From Catenulispora acidiphila DSM 44928 (GTDB lineage: Bacteria; Actinomycetota; Actinomycetes; Streptomycetales; Catenulisporaceae), in contig NC_013131.1 in NCBI RefSeq assembly GCF_000024025.1, forward strand, positions 5,084,001-5,148,000: a DNA stretch of 64,000 bases. The letters are read 5' to 3'. The notes under the pieces are model-generated. The model worked only from the letters and a program-made list of their open reading frames with translations, was not told the DNA's origin and did not search any database. This document shows, piece after piece, positions 26,071 to 33,177 of this stretch; position 1 is the stretch's first letter, and each line of letters opens with the position of its first letter. The position numbers were made by a program, and so were the translations under genes.

Positions 26071-26289
26071 TCACTCGCCGCTCGGCGGTACCTTCGCCCG
26101 AGGCGGCAGAGCCAGCGGACTGATCCCCACCATCGTCAGCCCAGCCCGCGCGTAGCTCAGGAACACCGAGCGCGCCGCCCGGCACACCGCGCACCGCGCC
26201 CGCTCCCGCCGCCACACCCCGGACAGCTCCCGCCCGAGTTCATCGGCGTACTCCTGGAACACCACCCGGTCCTGATCGGCGACGGACAT
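26071..26289 (-). CDS. Small CxxC protein (72 aa), unknown
   Basis: Start ATG 26289 is supported by CAGGAG seven bases upstream; a frame extension to 26337 lacks this. The product has an acidic helical N terminus (MSVADQDRVVFQEYADELGR), then RARCAVCRAARSVFLSYARAG and a hydrophobic stretch LTMVGISPLAL. The single CAVC pair could bind metal or be redox active. No family recognised. It sits 34 bases before the sugar kinase. Confidence 0.5.
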   Translation of the reverse strand: MSVADQDRVVFQEYADELGRELSGVWRRERARCAVCRAARSVFLSYARAGLTMVGISPLALPPRAKVPPSGE

Positions 26290-26360
26290 CAACAGCTCCT
26301 GACGGCAACTAAGAAGTGTGATCTGAGTTACAGCCATATTGCTGACACCCGTCAAAAAGG

Positions 26361-26837
26361 TCAACGACCAGTGACGACACGACTTCGCCCACGGAACTCC
26401 GCAACGACCTGCTCGCCATCCCCCACGACGTCAGCCTCGCGATCAGCACCGCCACCCACCCCGCCGCCCGCACCCCCGCGCGTCACCGTCACGTCATAGA
26501 TCCCACTCCGCCCGAACACCACCCGCTCCACAGCCCGCGCCGTCAACACATCCCCCTCAGCCACCGCCGCCAGAAAGCTCACATCCGCCCCGGCGGCAAC
26601 CGTCACCGGCCCACGACTGTTGCAAGCCAGCGCAAAAGCAGTATCGGCAAGCAGGAACACATAACCCCCGTGCCCGATACCGTGCCCATTCAGCATCGCC
26701 GCACCGACCCGCATCCGAGCCACAGCCCGCCCCGGCGCCACCTCGACCAACTCGATCCCCAGCCCCGCAGACGCCTTGTCGGCATCGAACATCCGACGCG
26801 CGGCATCCAGCCCGGCAGCTTCATCTTCGGAGTACAT
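26361..26837 (-). CDS. Hotdog-fold thioesterase, PaaI family
   Basis: 158-residue acyl-CoA thioesterase-like protein. The PaaI signature is GHGIGHGGYVFLLADTAFALACNSRG with the preceding MLNGHG, and VSFLAAVAEGDVLTARAVERVVFGRSGIYDVTV follows. N-terminal AARRMFDADKASAGLGIELVEV is typical of PaaI. The last 40 residues contain a Gly-rich loop (GGAGGGVGGGAD). No phenylacetate genes are nearby, so a general housekeeping thioesterase role is likely. Ten bases downstream of the mug-like gene. Confidence 0.87.
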   Translation of the reverse strand: MYSEDEAAGLDAARRMFDADKASAGLGIELVEVAPGRAVARMRVGAAMLNGHGIGHGGYVFLLADTAFALACNSRGPVTVAAGADVSFLAAVAEGDVLTARAVERVVFGRSGIYDVTVTRGGAGGGVGGGADREADVVGDGEQVVAEFRGRSRVVTGR

Positions 26838-26847
26838 ACCAGCGACT

Positions 26848-27411
26848 TTATGACGCCGCCGCCCCCTCGCCCTCCACGACCACCCGCAGCTCGGCGTACG
26901 CCGCGGCGAGCGTGTCGACGTTGTAGTGCGCGTTCAAGCCGCTGGGATTGGGCAGCACCCACACCCCGGTCTCCCCGAGCGTGAGCTCCTGACGTCCCAT
27001 TACCGCCTTCGGCGCGTCGAAGGCGACTCGGTACGCACCGATGCCGACGATCGCTAGCCAGCGTGGCCGGTACTCGGCGACCTTCGCGCGCAGTGCCTCG
27101 CCGCCGGTGCGGTACTCCTCGGCGCGTAGTTCGGCGGCGCCGGCGGTGGCGCGGGGGACGACGTTGGTGATGCCCAGGCCGAGGGTGATCAGGTGGTCTT
27201 GCTCGTGGGGGGCTAGTTGGCGGGGGGTGAAGCCGGAGCGGTGGAGGGCGGGCCAGAAGCGGTTGCCGGGGCGGGCGAAGTGGTGGCCGGTGAGGGCGGA
27301 CAGGAGGCCGGGGTTGATGCCGCAGAACAGGACGTTCAGGTGGGGGGCGATGACGTCGGCGAGGGTGCGGCCGTTCGCGGCGGCGAGGTCTTCGGGGGTG
27401 TAGCGGGCCAT
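26848..27411 (-). CDS. mug: G/U mismatch-specific DNA glycosylase
   Basis: Removes uracil (and ethenocytosine) from mismatches in DNA repair. 187 residues. Family motifs: VLFCGINPGLLSALTGHHFARPGNRFWPALHRSG (active-site GINPG with Asn) and VWVLPNPSGLNAHY. ATG 27411. First gene of the leftward mug-paaI-kinase run; the cytochrome P450 gene diverges from it. Confidence 0.92.
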   Translation of the reverse strand: MARYTPEDLAAANGRTLADVIAPHLNVLFCGINPGLLSALTGHHFARPGNRFWPALHRSGFTPRQLAPHEQDHLITLGLGITNVVPRATAGAAELRAEEYRTGGEALRAKVAEYRPRWLAIVGIGAYRVAFDAPKAVMGRQELTLGETGVWVLPNPSGLNAHYNVDTLAAAYAELRVVVEGEGAAAS

Positions 27412-27587
27412 TGGTGCGTGCCGTTGCCTTTCCTCGCGGGTCGCGCGCGTCGTCCGGTATGACCGACCGTACGCGATGCCGGTGACGCCTGCCGTGCCCG
27501 CCGTGCCCGCCGTGTCCCACGGTGCCCGCGCCTCGCCGCCCGTGCGCCACCGTGACTGTCGGCAGCGGGGGAGTAAGAATCCTGAGT

Positions 27588-28853
27588 ATGTCTGACCTTC
27601 CTGTGCTGAACACGTCCGACCCCGCTTACGCCCACGACCCCTACGCCGTGCTGGCTCCGATCGCCGAGGCCGGGCCGGTCGTCCGGACCATGGTCGACGG
27701 GTTGGCGGTATGGCTGGTGACCGGCTACGACGAGGCGGTGGAGGCGTTGTCCTCGCCGCGGATGAGCATCGACGGCATCAAGAACTCCGGGCCGGAGGCG
27801 CGCGAGGTGTTCTGGGCCGGCGCCGCGGACCGGGGTTTGCAGTCGCACATGGGACGGATGGATCCGCCGGATCACACGCGGCTGCGCGGTCTGGTGCAGC
27901 AGACGTTCACGCCCCGACGTGTCGCGGCGCTGGAGCCGTGGATCCGGGGGATCGTGCGGGAGAGGATCGAGGCGTTTCCCTCCGGCGACGCCGAGGTCGA
28001 TCTGATGGCCGCCTTCGCCCTGCCGGTGCCGATCGCGGTGATCGCCGAGCTGCTGGGCATCGATGTCGCACAGCGATCCGACTTCCGGCACTGGGCCGAC
28101 ACGATTCTGCAGGCCAGCGAGCAGCAGGAGCAGGTCGCGGCTGCGGCTGAGGCGGCGCGCCGGATCATGGAGATGTTCGCAGCGCTGGTGGCGCAGCGCC
28201 GCGCCGCCGTCGGCGAGGTTTCGCTGGACATCTCCCACGAGGGCACGCTGATCGACGGTCTGATCCGAGCCCACGACGACGGCGACGCGCTGAACGAACG
28301 CGAGTTGCTCTCCTTGCTGTTCCTGCTGCTCGGCGCGGGGTACGAGACCACCGCCAATCTGATCGGTAACGGCATGCTGACCTTGCTGTCCGACCCCGCA
28401 CGCCTGGCCGCCGTCCAAGCCGATCCGACCTTGCTGCCGGTGGCGATCGAGGAGTTCCTGCGCCTGGATCCGCCGGTGAAGGTGGTCTTTCCGCGCTATC
28501 CGCTGGCTGACGTCGAACTCGGCGGGGCGTTGATCCGCGCCGGCGAGCCGGTGTTGGTGCACTTCAGCGCGGTCAGCCGTGACGAGCGCCGCTTCAACGA
28601 TCCGTCCGTCTACCGTCCCGGTCGCGGCGCCGACCGTTCCGAGCCGTCGCATCTGACGTTCGGCTACGGACTGCACCACTGTCTCGGCGCCCCGCTGGCG
28701 CGACTGGAGGCGCGTATCGCATTCGATGAACTGCTACGGACATATCCGGACATTGAGTTGGTGGGACCGGTCGAGAAGCTGCGGCGGGAGCACAGCCGCC
28801 TGTTCCGCGGGCTGTCGGCGCTGCCCGTGCGGCTGGGGGAGAGGGCACTCTGA
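27588..28853 (+). CDS. Cytochrome P450
   Basis: Soluble class I P450 monooxygenase of 421 residues from ATG 27588 (MSDLPVLNTSDPAYAHDPYA). I-helix GAGYETTANLIGNG with the acid-alcohol pair, K-helix ExxR in EEFLRLDPP, and haem-binding FGYGLHHCLGAPLAR with Cys365. Redox partners are not encoded next to it. Substrate unknown; the sequence type (CYP105/107-like) is common in actinomycete secondary metabolism, which I do not assign further. Confidence 0.94.
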   Translation: MSDLPVLNTSDPAYAHDPYAVLAPIAEAGPVVRTMVDGLAVWLVTGYDEAVEALSSPRMSIDGIKNSGPEAREVFWAGAADRGLQSHMGRMDPPDHTRLRGLVQQTFTPRRVAALEPWIRGIVRERIEAFPSGDAEVDLMAAFALPVPIAVIAELLGIDVAQRSDFRHWADTILQASEQQEQVAAAAEAARRIMEMFAALVAQRRAAVGEVSLDISHEGTLIDGLIRAHDDGDALNERELLSLLFLLLGAGYETTANLIGNGMLTLLSDPARLAAVQADPTLLPVAIEEFLRLDPPVKVVFPRYPLADVELGGALIRAGEPVLVHFSAVSRDERRFNDPSVYRPGRGADRSEPSHLTFGYGLHHCLGAPLARLEARIAFDELLRTYPDIELVGPVEKLRREHSRLFRGLSALPVRLGERAL

Positions 28854-28890
28854 CTGGTGTCAACACCATGATGACAAGGTGTCCGGACGT

Positions 28891-28916
28891 TAAAATGTCA
28901 TAACATTCTGTTGACC
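28891..28916 (+). promoter_or_regulatory. Putative iol operator/promoter region
   Basis: TGTCATAACA at 28896-28905 overlaps a TAAAAT hexamer (28891-28896) and forms the core of the dyad AATGT-CATA-ACATT (28895-28908). It fits the degenerate 10-base motif KGWCHTRACA that I recall for the GntR-type repressor IolR of Corynebacterium glutamicum. About 75 bases upstream of iolG. No iolR gene is in the window. Confidence 0.4.
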
Positions 28917-28983
28917 GGCTGCCCGGGCCGCAGGAAGCTCGACCAAGTGGCCACCACAAGCACCCGTAGCAACGGAGGCTGGC

Positions 28984-30000
28984 ATGACACTGCTGGGGCT
29001 GGTCGGCGTCGGGCGCATCGGGGCCTTCCACGCCAAGACGCTGCACGGCCTGCCGGACGTCGAGGTGGTGGTCGCCGACGTCCAGGCCGGCCGGGCCGAG
29101 GAGCTGGCCGCCTCCCTGGGCGTGCGGTGGGCGCCGGACATCGGCTCGCTGCTGCGCACCGATCTGGACGCGCTGGTCGTCGCGACCTCCACCGGCAGCC
29201 ACGCCGAGCTGATCGAGCGCGGCGTCGCCGCCGGGATCCCGGTCTTCTGCGAGAAACCCGTCGCCGAGAACAGCGCCAAGACGCTGGAGGTCATCAGCAG
29301 CGTCGACAAGTTCGGCGGCCGCGTGCAGATCGGTTTCCAGCGCCGCTTCGACGCCGGCTACGTCGCGGTGCGCGAGGAGGTGCAGACCGGGGCGCTGGGG
29401 CGCGTACACACCTTGCGGGCGCAGACCAGCGATCCGGTCCCGCCGCCCGCCAAGTACATCGCGACCTCCGGTGGGATCTTCCGCGACTGCAGCGTGCACG
29501 ACTTCGACGCGATCCGGTGGGTGACCGGCCGCGAAGTGGTGTCGGTGTTCGCCTCCGGTTCGGCGCGCGGCGAGGCGTTCTTCGCCGAGTTCGGAGATGC
29601 TGACACCGCTGCGGCGGTGCTGCGGATGGACGACGACGCGCTGGCCTCCGTGACCGCGACGCGGTATCACGGCGCGGGGTACGCGGTGACGCTGGATGTG
29701 GCCGGAACGCAGGGCAGCGTCGGCGCCGGATATGACGACGGATTGCCGTTGCGACCGGTCGGGGTTCCTGACGCCGGGTCGGATGGAGCCTTTCCCAAGG
29801 GACCTGCCTATGCCGGCTTCATGGACCGTTTCCAGGAGGCCTACGCCGGGGAGCTGCAAGCCTTTGTGCAGTTCGCGCAGGGGCGGATCGAGAACCCCTG
29901 CCCGGTCGGCGAGGCGCTGGAAGCGTTGTATGTAGCCGAAGCCTGCGACGTCTCGCGAGCGCAGAATCGGCCGGTGACGATCGCGGAGGTACGGCGATGA
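28984..30000 (+). CDS. iolG: Inositol 2-dehydrogenase
   Basis: NAD-dependent Gfo/Idh/MocA oxidoreductase, first step of myo-inositol catabolism (inositol to scyllo-inosose). 338 residues. Rossmann motif GLVGVGRIGAFHAKTL at 5-20, the EKP motif VFCEKPVAENSAKT with catalytic Lys, and GGIFRDCSVHDFDAIRWVTGREV with the active-site D-x-x-x-H type pair. Starts behind CGGAGG six bases upstream. Its stop overlaps the next start (ATGA at 29997). Confidence 0.92.
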   Translation: MTLLGLVGVGRIGAFHAKTLHGLPDVEVVVADVQAGRAEELAASLGVRWAPDIGSLLRTDLDALVVATSTGSHAELIERGVAAGIPVFCEKPVAENSAKTLEVISSVDKFGGRVQIGFQRRFDAGYVAVREEVQTGALGRVHTLRAQTSDPVPPPAKYIATSGGIFRDCSVHDFDAIRWVTGREVVSVFASGSARGEAFFAEFGDADTAAAVLRMDDDALASVTATRYHGAGYAVTLDVAGTQGSVGAGYDDGLPLRPVGVPDAGSDGAFPKGPAYAGFMDRFQEAYAGELQAFVQFAQGRIENPCPVGEALEALYVAEACDVSRAQNRPVTIAEVRR

Positions 30001-30866
30001 TCGCGGACCGGATCGCCGGGGCGCCGATCTCCTGGGGCGTGTGCGAGGTTCCCGGGTGGGGGCATCAGCTTTCTGCCGAGCGAGTGCTGACCGAGATGGC
30101 CGAGGCGGGGCTGCGCGCCACCGAGTTCGGGCCGGACGGGTTCCTGCCGGAGGATCCCGGCGAGCGGCGCGCGCTGCTGAAGGAGTATCAGCTTTCTGCG
30201 GTCGGCGGGTTCGTCCCGGCGGTGCTGCACGAGGCTGGGCACGATCCGTGGCCCGGCGTGGAGGAGGCACTGGGAGGCTTCACCGCGTCGGGTGCGGACC
30301 TGCTGGTCCTGGCGGCGGCGACCGGCGCGGACGGCTACGACTCGCGTCCGGTGCTCGACGCCGTGGGCTGGCGGCGGCTGTTCACGAACCTGGACCGGAT
30401 CCGGGCGCGTGCCGTGGGTCTGGGCATCCGGACCTGTCTGCATCCGCACGTCGGCACGATGATCGAGACCGGCGGCGACGTGGAGCGGCTGCTCGAGGCC
30501 TCCGACACACCGCTGTGCCTGGACACCGGACATCTGCTGATCGGCGGCGGCGATCCGGCCTCGCTGGCGTCGCGCGCGGCGGACCGGATCGTGCACACGC
30601 ATCTGAAGGACGTGGACGCCGCGCTCGCCGAGCGGGTGCGCGGCGGCGAGCTGACGTACTACGACGCGGTGCGTGCCGGGATGTACCAGCCGCTGGGGCG
30701 CGGGGACGCCGATATCGCAGGAGTCGTCTCCGCCCTGGAAGGGAACGGATATCAGGGCTGGTATGTACTGGAGCAGGACACCGTGCTGGACGCCGAGCCG
30801 GGGCGCGGGGACGGGCCGGCCGCCGATGTGCGCGCCTGCGCTGCGTTCCTGGAGGGCCTGGCATGA
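29997..30866 (+). CDS. Inosose dehydratase / sugar-phosphate isomerase family TIM barrel (IolE-like)
   Basis: Metal-dependent xylose-isomerase-like TIM barrel, 289 residues. The opening IAGAPISWGVCEVPGWGHQL is typical of inosose dehydratase relatives; likely metal ligands lie in CLHPHVGTMIE, LCLDTGHLLIGGGD, VHTHLKDVD and WYVLEQD. By position between iolG and iolC it most likely dehydrates scyllo-inosose; IolI/IolH-type isomerase is the alternative. Start overlaps iolG (ATGA) and stop overlaps iolC (ATGA at 30863), so translation is coupled on both sides. Confidence 0.82.
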   Translation: MIADRIAGAPISWGVCEVPGWGHQLSAERVLTEMAEAGLRATEFGPDGFLPEDPGERRALLKEYQLSAVGGFVPAVLHEAGHDPWPGVEEALGGFTASGADLLVLAAATGADGYDSRPVLDAVGWRRLFTNLDRIRARAVGLGIRTCLHPHVGTMIETGGDVERLLEASDTPLCLDTGHLLIGGGDPASLASRAADRIVHTHLKDVDAALAERVRGGELTYYDAVRAGMYQPLGRGDADIAGVVSALEGNGYQGWYVLEQDTVLDAEPGRGDGPAADVRACAAFLEGLA

Positions 30867-31807
30867 GCTATGACGTCATCACGATGGGGCGCATCGGGGT
30901 GGACGTGTATCCGCTGCAGGTCGGGGTCGGGCTGGAGGACGTGGAGACGTTCGGGAAGTTCCTCGGCGGCAGCGCCACGAACGTCGCCGTCGCCTCCGCG
31001 CGCCACGGACGCCGCACCGCGGTCGTCACGCGCGTCGGCGCCGATCCCTTCGGGCGCTTCGTACGGCGCGCACTGCGCGGGTTCGGGGTCGACGACGCCT
31101 TCCTGGCCGAGGTCGAGGGACTGCCGACACCGGTGACCTTCTGCGAGATGTTCCCGCCGGACGACTTCCCGATCTACTTCTACCGCTGGCCCAAAGCCCC
31201 CGACCTGATGATCGCCCCCGACGAGCTCGACCTGGACGCGATCGCCCGCGCGGGCGTCTTCTGGGCGACCCTCACCGGTCTGTCCGCCGAACCCAGCCGC
31301 TCAGCCCACCACGCCGCCTGGCAGGCCCGCGCCGCCAAGCCGCACACCATCCTCGACCTGGACTACCGCCCGCAGTTCTGGGACACCCGCGCCGCCGCCG
31401 GACGCGCCGCACGCCTGGCCCTGCCGCACGTCACCGCAGCCGTCGGCAACCTCGACGAATGCCTCACGGCGGTCGGCGAGCGCGACCCGCACCGCGCAGC
31501 CGACGCCCTGCTCAGCATGGGACCGAAGCTGGCAGTGGTGAAACTCGGCGCCGAAGGAGTCCTGGCCCGCACCGCCGACACAACCCTGGAGATCCCGGCA
31601 CCCACAGTGAAAGTCCTCAACGGCCTCGGCGCCGGCGACGCATTCGGCGGCGCCCTCTGCCATGCACTGCTCGAAGCCTGGCCACTGAAGCGCGCACTCC
31701 ACTTCGCCAACACCGCCGGCGCCCTGGTCGCCGCCCGCATCGAGTGCTCAACGGCGATGCCGGACACCGCGGAGGTCTTGGCGGCACTGGAGGCCGGGGA
31801 TGCGTGA
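30863..31807 (+). CDS. iolC: 5-dehydro-2-deoxygluconokinase
   Basis: PfkB/ribokinase-family kinase phosphorylating 2-deoxy-5-keto-gluconate in inositol breakdown. 314 residues. N-terminal VITMGRIGVDVYPLQVGVGLEDVETFGKFLGGSATNVA is the IolC signature, and the PfkB catalytic block is VLNGLGAGDAFGGALCHALLEAW with the Asp base. It overlaps the preceding gene by ATGA, and its last bases overlap the start of the repeat gene at 31800. Confidence 0.94.
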   Translation: MSYDVITMGRIGVDVYPLQVGVGLEDVETFGKFLGGSATNVAVASARHGRRTAVVTRVGADPFGRFVRRALRGFGVDDAFLAEVEGLPTPVTFCEMFPPDDFPIYFYRWPKAPDLMIAPDELDLDAIARAGVFWATLTGLSAEPSRSAHHAAWQARAAKPHTILDLDYRPQFWDTRAAAGRAARLALPHVTAAVGNLDECLTAVGERDPHRAADALLSMGPKLAVVKLGAEGVLARTADTTLEIPAPTVKVLNGLGAGDAFGGALCHALLEAWPLKRALHFANTAGALVAARIECSTAMPDTAEVLAALEAGDA

Positions 31808-32285
31808 GGGGGCGGCGGACGGCTGGCGGCGCGATGGGGATGGTGGCGGCTCGGCGGCGCGTGGTGGGCGGCGAGGTGGCGACGGGGACCTTGTGGCTCG
31901 TGCCGGGCAGGGAGTTGGCGGCGGCGACTTCGTAGCGCGCGCTGAGCGGCGAGGTGGTGGCGGCGATCTCGTGGCTCGCCTCGGGCAGCGAGTTGGCGGC
32001 GGCGATCTCCTGGCTCGTGCTGGGCAGCGAGGTGGGTGGGGCGACTTCGTGGCGCGTGCCGAGCAGCGAGGTGGCCGTGGCGATCTCGTGGCGCGACCCG
32101 GGCAGCGAGGTGGCGGCGGCGATGTTGTTGTGTGCGTCGAGCATTTGGCTCGCTGCGACGCGTATGCCGCACAAGCTGAGTGTTCTCGTCGTGAGCTGCA
32201 TGTCGCCCTCGCCAAAGCTGTGCCTCGGCCTGGATGCCTTGTTGTGCCGCGTGCTCCAACGATCGTGGAGGTGGTTCATGGTTGA
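31800..32285 (+). CDS. Novel repeat protein (13-residue repeats) in the inositol operon
   Basis: A 161-codon frame whose ATG at 31800 overlaps the iolC stop, with GGAGG at 31789-31793 six bases before it, and whose TGA overlaps the aldolase start by eight bases. The middle consists of seven 13-residue units of the type G-Q-R-G-G-G-G-D-L-V-A-R-A. In units 1-6 the D and the A-R pair are invariant while their codons vary (GAC/GAT, GCT/GCG, CGT/CGC/CGA), as expected for selection in this frame. The C-terminal 50 residues (CVEHLARCDAYAAQAECSRR onward) are non-repetitive with four Cys. I know no family; an antisense frame has the same wobble positions, so coding is likely but not certain. Confidence 0.5.
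   Translation: MREGAADGWRRDGDGGGSAARGGRRGGDGDLVARAGQGVGGGDFVARAERRGGGGDLVARLGQRVGGGDLLARAGQRGGWGDFVARAEQRGGRGDLVARPGQRGGGGDVVVCVEHLARCDAYAAQAECSRRELHVALAKAVPRPGCLVVPRAPTIVEVVHG
31867..32139. repeat. Seven tandem 39-bp units
   Basis: Contiguous units start at 31867, 31906, 31945, 31984, 32023, 32062 and 32101. A representative core is GAGGTGGCGGCGGCGATCTC. There is no spacer between units. The flanks 31828-31866 and 32140-32178 look like more decayed copies. The period is a multiple of three, so every frame keeps its phase. Confidence 0.9.
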
Positions 32286-33177
32286 GGTCGGGGAGATTCG
32301 GCGGTTGCGGCGGGTGCGGGTGGCGGAGCCGGAGGCTATTGCGGCGGCGGCTTCGGCGCGGCGGCGGCGGGGGGCGCTGGTTGATGGCGGGGGGCGGTTG
32401 ATGCTTATTGCCGCTGATCATCCGGCGCGGGGGGCGTTGGGGGTGCGGGATGATCCGTTGGCGATGGGGGATCGGCGGGAGTTGCTGGAGCGGTTGGTGG
32501 TCGCGTTGGGGCGGCCGGGTGTTGATGGGGTGTTGGCGACCCCTGACATCGTGGAGGACCTGCTGCTGCTTGGTGCGTTGGAGGACCGGGTCGTTGTCGG
32601 CTCGATGAACCGGGGCGGGCTCGCCGGGTCGGTCTCCGAGCTCGATGACCGCTTCACCGCCTACGATGCCGCTGCCATAGCGTCCTCCGGCCTGGACGGC
32701 GGCAAGATGCTGCTCCGCATCGACCTCCGCGACCCGGACACCGTCTCCACGCTGGAGGCGTGCGGCCGCGCCGTCTCCGAGCTGGCCGCGCGCCGCCTGG
32801 TGGCGATGATCGAGCCCTTCATGGCCACGCGCGCCGGTGACGGCCGGTTGCGCAACGATCTGTCGGTCGCCGCCGTCGTCCGCGCCTGCGCGATAGCCGC
32901 AGGCCTGGGCTCGACCAGCGCCTACACCTGGCTGAAGCTGCCGGTCGTGGAGGAGATGGAACGCGTCCTGGCCGCCACCACGCTCCCGGTGCTGCTCCTT
33001 GGTGGCGACCCCGACGTCGCGCCGGAGGAGACGTACGCCGCCTGGGAGAAAGCCCTTGCCCTGGAAGGGGTTCACGGCCTGGTCGTAGGTCGAGCCCTGC
33101 TCTACCCGCCGGACGGCGACGTCGCCGCGGCCGTGGACACCGCCGCCGCGCTGGTGAAACCGGGGGTGCGGGAATGA
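32278..33177 (+). CDS. Class I aldolase (DeoC/FbaB/LacD-like), probable deoxy-ketogluconate-6-phosphate aldolase
   Basis: 299-residue TIM-barrel aldolase. GGAGGT lies five bases before ATG 32278. Early MLIAADHPARGALGV and LLERLVVALGRPGVDGVLATPD, the Schiff-base candidate Lys in STSAYTWLKLPVVEEM, and the phosphate site VLLLGGDPD with VHGLVVGRALLYP. In the inositol route it would split 2-deoxy-5-keto-gluconate-6-phosphate to dihydroxyacetone phosphate and malonate semialdehyde (IolJ role), which I infer from context. Stop overlaps the iolD start (ATGA). Confidence 0.8.
   Translation: MVEVGEIRRLRRVRVAEPEAIAAAASARRRRGALVDGGGRLMLIAADHPARGALGVRDDPLAMGDRRELLERLVVALGRPGVDGVLATPDIVEDLLLLGALEDRVVVGSMNRGGLAGSVSELDDRFTAYDAAAIASSGLDGGKMLLRIDLRDPDTVSTLEACGRAVSELAARRLVAMIEPFMATRAGDGRLRNDLSVAAVVRACAIAAGLGSTSAYTWLKLPVVEEMERVLAATTLPVLLLGGDPDVAPEETYAAWEKALALEGVHGLVVGRALLYPPDGDVAAAVDTAAALVKPGVRE

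Noticed and set aside
31867-32139. CRISPR-like array
   Set aside because: Units are contiguous 39-mers with no unique spacers, diverge from each other, and no cas genes are near.
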